Assembly: GCF_030553305.1 (NCBI RefSeq)
Contig: NZ_JARRAH010000001.1
Span: 1,364,001 to 1,428,000 of the forward strand
Source of the DNA: Halomarina ordinaria
Lineage (GTDB): Archaea; Halobacteriota; Halobacteria; Halobacteriales; Haloarculaceae
Direction: 5' to 3'
DNA: 64,000 nt
This document shows, in pieces, positions 58,779-64,000 of the stretch; position 1 is the first letter of the stretch; each line of letters starts with the position of its first letter. Under the pieces are notes generated by a model that saw only the letters and a program-made list of their open reading frames with translations, was not told the origin of the DNA and did not search any database. A program made the position numbers and the translations under genes.

Positions 58779-58862
58779 GGGATGCGGAGGCCTACTCGGT
58801 CGCGGTCGGTCGGCTCACGTGTCGGGGGGGAGACCGGGGACCGCGGACGCTGCGGGGGCGAG

Positions 58863-59582
58863 TCAGCGCTCCTGGGCGCGGTCGACCCAGCGCTGGAGGC
58901 GCTTCTCGGAGATGCCCGTCTCCTCGGAGAGCGCGGCCGCGTCGGCGTTCGCGAGGTCGTCGATGGACTCGACGCCCGCGTCCTCGAGCGTCTCGGCGTA
59001 GGCGGGACCGATACCTTTCAGCCGGGTGACGGGCCGGACCTCCTCGGGGGCGTCGCCGACCGGACCGGCGGCCTCGGCGGGTTCGGCCGCCTCGTCGCCC
59101 GTCTCCGCGTCGCCGGGACCGGCCGCCTCGCCGGGTTCGACGCCCTCCTGCTCGTCGACCATCGTCTCGGTCGAGGCGGCGGCGTCTGTCCCGGACCCGG
59201 CGGCTTCCTCCTCGTCGACCGCCTCGCTCTCGGTCTCCTCGGGGGACTCGACGCCGGTGTCGGCTTCGGCTTCGTCGAGCGTGTCGCCCTCGTCCTCGTC
59301 GACGGAGGGTTCGACGTCGGACGGCTGTTCGGACTGCGAGGCGGGACCGGCGGCCTCGGCGGGTTCGGCGGCCGACTCGACGTCGCCCTCGGGGGGTTCC
59401 TCGGTGATGGAACCCGTCGATGCGGCCGCGTCCGTCTCCGCTGCCGCCGCCTCGTCCACCTCGTCCGTCCCGTTCGCGGACGGCTCTCGTTCGACCGTCA
59501 CGCCGGCGGAGCGACGCTTCGCACCGTTCTTCGACGATTCCCCGATACCGAGGGCCGACTTGATTTTCTCGAAGAGGCTCAT
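58863..59582 (-). CDS. helix-hairpin-helix protein with long acidic linker
   Basis: 239 residues. MSLFEKIKSALGIG at the start is an amphipathic helix that could bind membrane. Residues 30-175 are an Ala/Glu/Asp/Pro/Gly linker containing EPAEAAGP twice and a related EPGEAAGP. The C-terminal 65 residues form a helix-hairpin-helix domain (VTRLKGIGPAYAETLEDAGVESIDDL, then ISEKRLQRWVDRAQE) as in DNA-binding or DUF4332-like proteins. The ATG at 59580-59582 is favoured; the very long upstream frame overlaps aroE and is rejected. Function unknown. Confidence 0.82.
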   Translation of the reverse strand: MSLFEKIKSALGIGESSKNGAKRRSAGVTVEREPSANGTDEVDEAAAAETDAAASTGSITEEPPEGDVESAAEPAEAAGPASQSEQPSDVEPSVDEDEGDTLDEAEADTGVESPEETESEAVDEEEAAGSGTDAAASTETMVDEQEGVEPGEAAGPGDAETGDEAAEPAEAAGPVGDAPEEVRPVTRLKGIGPAYAETLEDAGVESIDDLANADAAALSEETGISEKRLQRWVDRAQER

Positions 59583-59608
59583 AGTCGGTAGTTGATTCGG
59601 CGAGACTA

Positions 59609-60400
59609 TTAAAGGCCTGCTCGAAGCGCGTCGTTCATCGCGGTGACCGGGGCGTCGCGGCCGGTCCAGCGCTCGAAGGCCGCGACGCCCTGGTAGAGGA
59701 GCATCCAGCCGCCGTCGACGGTCGTCGCGCCGGCGGCCGCCGCCTCCCGGAGCAGGCGGGTCTCGAGCGGCGCGTAGACCGCGTCGAGGACGGCGAGGTC
59801 GGCGTGGAGCGCGCTCGCGGGAACCGGCGAGCGGTCCTCCTCCATCCCGACGCTGGTGGCGTTGACGAGGACGGCCGCGTCCGCTACCACGTCGGGGAGC
59901 GCGTCGAGGCCGCACGCCGACGCGCCGGGGACGACCGCCGCGAGGTCCTCGGCGCGTTCGACGGTCCGGTTCGCCACGGTGACGGTCATCCCCTCGTCCG
60001 CGAGGCCGAAGGCGACGGCGCGCCCCGCGCCGCCGGCACCGACGACGACCGCCCGGCCCGAGAGCGACACGTCGTGGTCGCGCAGCGCTCGCACCGCGCC
60101 CGCGGCGTCGGTGTTGTACCCCCGCATCGCGTCGAGGTCGACGGTGTTGACCGCGCCGATGCGCTCGGCGAGCGGGTCGGGGTCCACGAGGTCGAGGACG
60201 TCGCGCTTGAACGGGATGGTGACGTTCAGCCCCGCGATACCGAGGGCGCGCGCCCCCTCGACCGCCGCCGGGAGGTCCCCCGGGTCGGGTTCGAAGGTGA
60301 CGTACCGCGCGTCCATCCCCAGTTCGTCGTAGGCCGCCTCGTGCATCGGCGGCGACAGCGAGTGCCCGACGGGGTTGCCGAGCAGTCCGAACACCTGCAT
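59609..60400 (-). CDS. aroE: shikimate dehydrogenase
   Basis: 263 residues. NADP-dependent reduction of 3-dehydroshikimate in aromatic amino acid synthesis. [17 protein letters not shown] binds shikimate, [11 protein letters not shown] carries the catalytic Lys, [14 protein letters not shown] is the dinucleotide site and ANRT starts the NADP-specificity loop. ATG at 60398-60400 fits the family. Starts 26 bases before the helix-hairpin-helix gene on the same strand. Confidence 0.95.
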   Translation of the reverse strand: MQVFGLLGNPVGHSLSPPMHEAAYDELGMDARYVTFEPDPGDLPAAVEGARALGIAGLNVTIPFKRDVLDLVDPDPLAERIGAVNTVDLDAMRGYNTDAAGAVRALRDHDVSLSGRAVVVGAGGAGRAVAFGLADEGMTVTVANRTVERAEDLAAVVPGASACGLDALPDVVADAAVLVNATSVGMEEDRSPVPASALHADLAVLDAVYAPLETRLLREAAAAGATTVDGGWMLLYQGVAAFERWTGRDAPVTAMNDALRAGL

Positions 60401-60559
60401 ACCCACGGCGTGGCGAGCGGCGCCGATAAACGGGCCGGTCCCGGCGTGGCACCGTCGAGCACGGTGAACCGACGACACAGCCCCTGTGACGGTATTTCAC
60501 GGAGGGAGGGAGGGGACGTAACAAAAGAGATACGTACGGCCGTCTCGCCCGTTCTGGTA

Positions 60560-61948
60560 ATGTCGAACCGTTTTCGTCACCCACTCAGCGCCGTCGCGCT
60601 GACCGTCGCGCTCACCCTCCCGTGGGTCTACACGTTGGCGACGCACGGCGGCCACGTCGAACCCGGGGCGCCCTACTCCGCGTTCGGAACCGTGGCGGTC
60701 GCCGGCCTCGCCGTCCTCGGTGCGTCGTTCCTCCTCGCGTGGGGCGCGGAGACCGCCGAGAAGGACGTCCCGCGCGCGTTCGCCATCGCGGTCCTCGCGG
60801 TCCTCGCCGTCGCCCCCGAGTACGCCGTCGACGCGCTCTACGCGTGGGAGGCGGGGGCGATGGAGGGAACCCAGCGCGGCACCGACGCGGCCAACCTCGC
60901 CGTCGCGAACATGACCGGCGCGAACCGCATCCTCATCGGACTGGGCTGGTCGGCCATCGCCCTCTTCACCGTCTACCGCACGAAGCAGTCCCACGACCCC
61001 GCCGTCAGGAAGCGCGAGGGGTTCCTCCGGGACACCGTCTCGCTCGACCGCGACATCAGCACCGAGATAACGTTCCTCCTCGCCGCGACGGCGTTCGCCT
61101 TCTTCGTCCCGCTCAGCGTGGAGTCGGTCGCGGGCGGCGGTCCCGCCGGCGGCATCGGCCTGTTCGACACGGCCGTCCTCGTCGGCCTCTACCTCCTCTA
61201 CATCGGCATCATCATCCGCGGCGACGTCGAGGAACACGAGGGACAGGTCGGCGTCCCCGGCTACCTGCAACGCCTGCCGAGGGCCGGCCGCGTCGCCGTC
61301 GTCCTCGCGCTGTTCGCCTACTCGGGGGCCATGATCTACACCGCGGTCCACCCCTTCGCCACGGGGCTCGAGACCATCGGGGTGGAGAACGGCATCCCCG
61401 AGTTCTTCATGATACAGTGGGTCGCGCCGCTGGCCAGCGAGAGCCCGGAACTCATCGTCGTCGCCTACCTCGTCAACAAGGCGCGCGCGACGGCGGGGTT
61501 CAACGCGCTCATCTCCTCGAAGCTCAACCAGTGGACGCTCCTCATCGGGACGCTCGCCGTCGTCTACAGCATCGCGGCGGGCCACCTCGGCGCGCTCCCC
61601 TTCGACCAGAAGCAGGTCGCCGAGATATGGATCACCGCCGCCCAGAGCCTCTTCGCGCTCTCCATCCTCGCGAACTTCGAGATAAGCGTGCGCGAGGCCG
61701 TCGCCCTGCTCGTCCTCTTCGTCTCGCAGGTCGCCATCGAGTTCGTCATCATCCGGACGTACACGGGTGCGACCGCCGAGACGCTCAGCATCGACGTCCT
61801 CTACGCCTACACGGCGCTCTACCTCGTCGTCGGCCTCTGGCTGTTCTACCGGCGCCGCGCGGACCTCCGCACCCTGCTCGCCGACACCGCAATCACGGCC
61901 CAGGACGCCATCAGCCCGCGAGGTCCGCACCCCGAACAGGCCGACTGA
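60560..61948 (+). CDS. sodium/calcium antiporter (CaCA) family protein
   Basis: 462 residues, about ten to eleven helices. Both alpha-repeats of cation/Ca2+ exchangers are visible: VAPEYAVDALYAWEA with AVANMTGANRILIGLG in the first half, and PLASESPELIVVAYLV with FNALISSKLNQWTLLIG in the second. The acidic residues in these loops coordinate the cation. Longer than the short bacterial forms owing to a central loop. Transported ion not certain. Confidence 0.9.
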   Translation: MSNRFRHPLSAVALTVALTLPWVYTLATHGGHVEPGAPYSAFGTVAVAGLAVLGASFLLAWGAETAEKDVPRAFAIAVLAVLAVAPEYAVDALYAWEAGAMEGTQRGTDAANLAVANMTGANRILIGLGWSAIALFTVYRTKQSHDPAVRKREGFLRDTVSLDRDISTEITFLLAATAFAFFVPLSVESVAGGGPAGGIGLFDTAVLVGLYLLYIGIIIRGDVEEHEGQVGVPGYLQRLPRAGRVAVVLALFAYSGAMIYTAVHPFATGLETIGVENGIPEFFMIQWVAPLASESPELIVVAYLVNKARATAGFNALISSKLNQWTLLIGTLAVVYSIAAGHLGALPFDQKQVAEIWITAAQSLFALSILANFEISVREAVALLVLFVSQVAIEFVIIRTYTGATAETLSIDVLYAYTALYLVVGLWLFYRRRADLRTLLADTAITAQDAISPRGPHPEQAD

Positions 61949-62003
61949 GGGCGGGTCGTCCCCTCGGCACCGTCGCGCTGTCGACCCACGCCGACACCGA
62001 CGG

Positions 62004-62011
62004 CGTTTAGC
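62004..62011 (+). promoter_or_regulatory. TATA-like box of dtdA
   Basis: GTTTAGCG centred 27 bases before the GTG at 62035, indicating a leaderless transcript beginning at the GTG. Confidence 0.5.
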
Positions 62012-62034
62012 GCTCTCCCCGACCACCTCGAACC

Positions 62035-63393
62035 GTGCTCGGAATCGTCGTCAGCCGTGCGGACAGCGCGTCGGTCCACATCGGCGAACGGATACTCGAA
62101 GCAGCCGACTGGACCGCGACCGAGGACGACTCCCGCCCCGACGCCGACGGCGGCGGGACGGTCCACCGCCTCCCGGACGCCGAACTCCGGACGTTCGAGG
62201 AGTGGCACCTCCACCTCGACGACGCCGAGGCGGCGTTCACCGACCCCGACCTGCTCGTCTTCGCCTCGCGTCACGCCGGCGAGACCGGCCCGCTGCTCAC
62301 CGCCCACCACACCGGCAACTTCGGGCGCGCCGAACACGGCGGCGCCGACCGGTCGTTCGCCCGGGCCGCCCCGAACGCCCACGAGCGCGTCCTCGCCGCC
62401 TTCCGCGAGTACGCCCCCGAGGGCTACGACGTCGGCATGGAGTGCACCCACCACGGGCCGACGGGCGTCGAGACGCCCTCGCTGTTCGTCGAACTGGGGA
62501 GCGACGAGGCGCAGTGGACGGACCCGGCAGGTGCGCGGGCCGTCGCCCGTGCCGTCCTCGACCTCCGGGGGACCGCGCCCGACCGCGAACGGACGCTCGT
62601 CGGCTTCGGCGGCGGCCACTACGCCCCCCGGTTCGAGCGGGTCGTGCGCGAGACGGACTGGGCGGTCGGTCACCTCGGGGCGGACTGGTCGCTCGCCGAC
62701 CTCGGCCCCGCGAAGGCCCACGCGGATGTCGTCGACGCCGTCTTCGAGCGGAGCGGGGCGACGCGGGCGCTCGTCGAGGGCGACCACCCCCACCTCGTCG
62801 ACGTGGTGACGGACCTCGGCTACGACCTCGTGAGCGAGACGTGGGCACGGGAAACGACGGGCGTCCCCCTCGACCTCGTGGCGCGACTGGAGCGCGAGGT
62901 GGCGACCGTCGAGGAGGGGCTCCGGTTCGGCGAGCGAACGGCCGAGGGGGCGGCCCTCGAGACCGTCGCGCTCCCCGAGGCCCTGCTCGCGGAGGCCAAC
63001 GGCATCGACCGCGAGGGCGTCCTCGCGGCCGTTCGCGACCGAACCGCGGCCGTCACCACCGAGGAGAACGGGACGCGCCTCGCGGAGCGCGTCGTCGTGC
63101 CGGCGGGCGAACGGGAGGCCGTCGTCGAGGTGCTCGTCGGCACACTGCGGGAGAAGTACGACGAGGTGCGCCGGGACGGAGGGGCCGTCGTCGCCAGAGA
63201 GGTAGCGTTCGACCCCGCGCTGGCCCGCGAGGCGGGCGTCCCCGAGGGGCCGGCGTTCGGGCGGTTGGCCGAGGGGCGGAGCGTCGAGGTGGACGGAGAG
63301 ACCGTCGCGCCGGCGGCGGTCAGCCGCGAGCGCGAGCGGCGCTTCCCGTTTCCGGCCGCGTCAGACGGTCGTCAGACAAATGGCGAAAGATAG
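62035..63393 (+). CDS. dtdA: D-aminoacyl-tRNA deacylase (DtdA/GEK1 type)
   Basis: 452 residues. Hydrolyses D-aminoacyl-tRNA, protecting translation. The family core with [40 protein letters not shown] and [10 protein letters not shown] is clear and spans residues 60-210. The GTG start at 62035 gives LGIVVSRAD, the expected N-terminus. A C-terminal region (about 250-452) is longer than in the short archaeal forms. It directly precedes ftsZ on the same strand. Confidence 0.93.
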   Translation: MLGIVVSRADSASVHIGERILEAADWTATEDDSRPDADGGGTVHRLPDAELRTFEEWHLHLDDAEAAFTDPDLLVFASRHAGETGPLLTAHHTGNFGRAEHGGADRSFARAAPNAHERVLAAFREYAPEGYDVGMECTHHGPTGVETPSLFVELGSDEAQWTDPAGARAVARAVLDLRGTAPDRERTLVGFGGGHYAPRFERVVRETDWAVGHLGADWSLADLGPAKAHADVVDAVFERSGATRALVEGDHPHLVDVVTDLGYDLVSETWARETTGVPLDLVARLEREVATVEEGLRFGERTAEGAALETVALPEALLAEANGIDREGVLAAVRDRTAAVTTEENGTRLAERVVVPAGEREAVVEVLVGTLREKYDEVRRDGGAVVAREVAFDPALAREAGVPEGPAFGRLAEGRSVEVDGETVAPAAVSRERERRFPFPAASDGRQTNGER

Positions 63394-63424
63394 TTATCCC
63401 GCGTCTGTAATTCATCGCGCAGGC

Positions 63425-64000
63425 ATGGACTCGCTGATAGAAGAGGCCATAGACGAGGCCGAAGCGGACAGGGAGGAAGACTCCCCGCGTGGGAACGGGG
63501 CGGGGGCCGGAGGGCCCCAGAACACCGACCCGGTATCGTCCGCCGGGACGATGACGGACGACGAGCTCGCGGAGATCGTCCGCGACCTCGAGACGAAGAT
63601 AACGGTGTTCGGCTGTGGCGGCGGCGGCGGCAACACGGTCACCCGAATGGCACAGGAAGGCATCCACGGCGCGCGGCTGGTCGCCGCGAACACGGACGCC
63701 CAGCACCTCGCCCAGCAGGTCGAGGCGGACACGAAGATACTCATCGGGCGCACCCGCACCGGCGGGCGCGGCGCGGGGTCGGTCCCGCAGATCGGCGAGG
63801 AGGCCGCCCAGGAGAACATCGACGACATCCAGGCGGCCATCGGCGACTCGGACATGGTGTTCATCACGGCGGGCCTCGGCGGCGGGACCGGCACGGGGTC
63901 GGCGCCGGTCGTCGCGCAGGCGGCCCAGGAGGCCGGCGCGCTCACCATCGCCGTCGTCACCATCCCCTTCACCGCGGAGGGCGAGCGACGGCGCGCGAAC
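63425..64000 (+). CDS. ftsZ1: cell division protein FtsZ (FtsZ1-like), 5' part
   Basis: First 192 residues; the gene runs past the right edge. Tubulin-like GTPase of the division ring. An acidic 30-residue tail precedes [22 protein letters not shown]; then comes the nucleotide loop [10 protein letters not shown] (63-72), ANTDAQHL and the signature GGGTGTG (152-158), followed by FTAEGERRR. These features resemble haloarchaeal FtsZ1 rather than FtsZ2 or CetZ. The usual GCGGAGGN has Gly for Ala here. A TAGTTATCCC box about 30 bases upstream supports the ATG. Confidence 0.93.
   Translation, partial: MDSLIEEAIDEAEADREEDSPRGNGAGAGGPQNTDPVSSAGTMTDDELAEIVRDLETKITVFGCGGGGGNTVTRMAQEGIHGARLVAANTDAQHLAQQVEADTKILIGRTRTGGRGAGSVPQIGEEAAQENIDDIQAAIGDSDMVFITAGLGGGTGTGSAPVVAQAAQEAGALTIAVVTIPFTAEGERRRAN

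Overview
The window reads as a chromosomal segment of an extremely halophilic archaeon (class Halobacteria). The evidence is very high G+C with G/C-saturated third codon positions, acidic Asp/Glu-rich proteins, weak TATA-like boxes about 25-30 bases upstream of start codons (mostly leaderless genes), and archaeal marker genes: sn-glycerol-1-phosphate dehydrogenase, the termination RNase aCPSF1, transcription factor S, NAC, DtdA-type D-aminoacyl-tRNA deacylase and FtsZ1. Haloarchaeal gene fusions (PurN+AICAR transformylase, FolC+FolP) agree. I see no rRNA, tRNA, CRISPR array, insertion sequence, phage or plasmid gene, so this is core chromosome rather than an island.

Layout. 1-3.9 kb: haem-copper oxidase subunit III with small membrane and zinc-finger genes, then a bactofilin-like polymer-forming protein. 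4.1-10.1 kb: a YchF/Obg-like GTPase, a UbiA prenyltransferase, an aspartate-family aminotransferase and several small haloarchaeal hypotheticals. 10.3-16.4 kb: aCPSF1, AzlCD, a strikingly acidic repeat-rich exported protein and prolyl-tRNA synthetase. 16.7-24.6 kb: glutamate synthase without a small subunit, an MBL-fold hydrolase, an epimerase-like protein, egsA and a Nudix-like protein. 24.8-30.2 kb: S9 peptidase, SDR oxidoreductase and a MacB-like ABC transporter. 30.2-38.8 kb: folCP, the divergent purine genes purNH and purB, a phosphoribosyltransferase and a zinc ribbon.

38.8-44.5 kb is a tight minus-strand operon, dapA-dapB-dapD-lysA-dapF-dapE, the succinylase route from aspartate semialdehyde to lysine. 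44.9-50.1 kb holds a NYN-domain nuclease, the PUA-NAC-TrmI information-processing group, several hypotheticals and TFS. 50.2-58.8 kb: MFS transporter, S49 peptidase, DUF373 membrane protein, a diphthamide synthetase, a nucleotidyltransferase, an HTH/zinc-ribbon regulator, a Rieske protein and a class IV aminotransferase. 58.9-64 kb: a helix-hairpin-helix protein, aroE, a CaCA-family antiporter, dtdA and the 5' part of ftsZ1, cut by the window edge.

Beyond ordinary genes, the least explained signals are: a two-copy structured intergenic element (49.3-49.5 and 54.77-54.90 kb) ending in stacked perfect hairpins 3' of minus-strand genes; a long folded structure at 24.72-24.78 kb; three copies of a GAACGTGTAT-centred motif between purNH and purB that bracket a 51-residue gene; an 18-bp inverted repeat over the start of a 50-residue protein gene; the acidic beta-repeat exported protein; and a likely frameshift or broken gene at 5.38 kb. 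Several genes of 42-51 residues were found by reading the strands directly.
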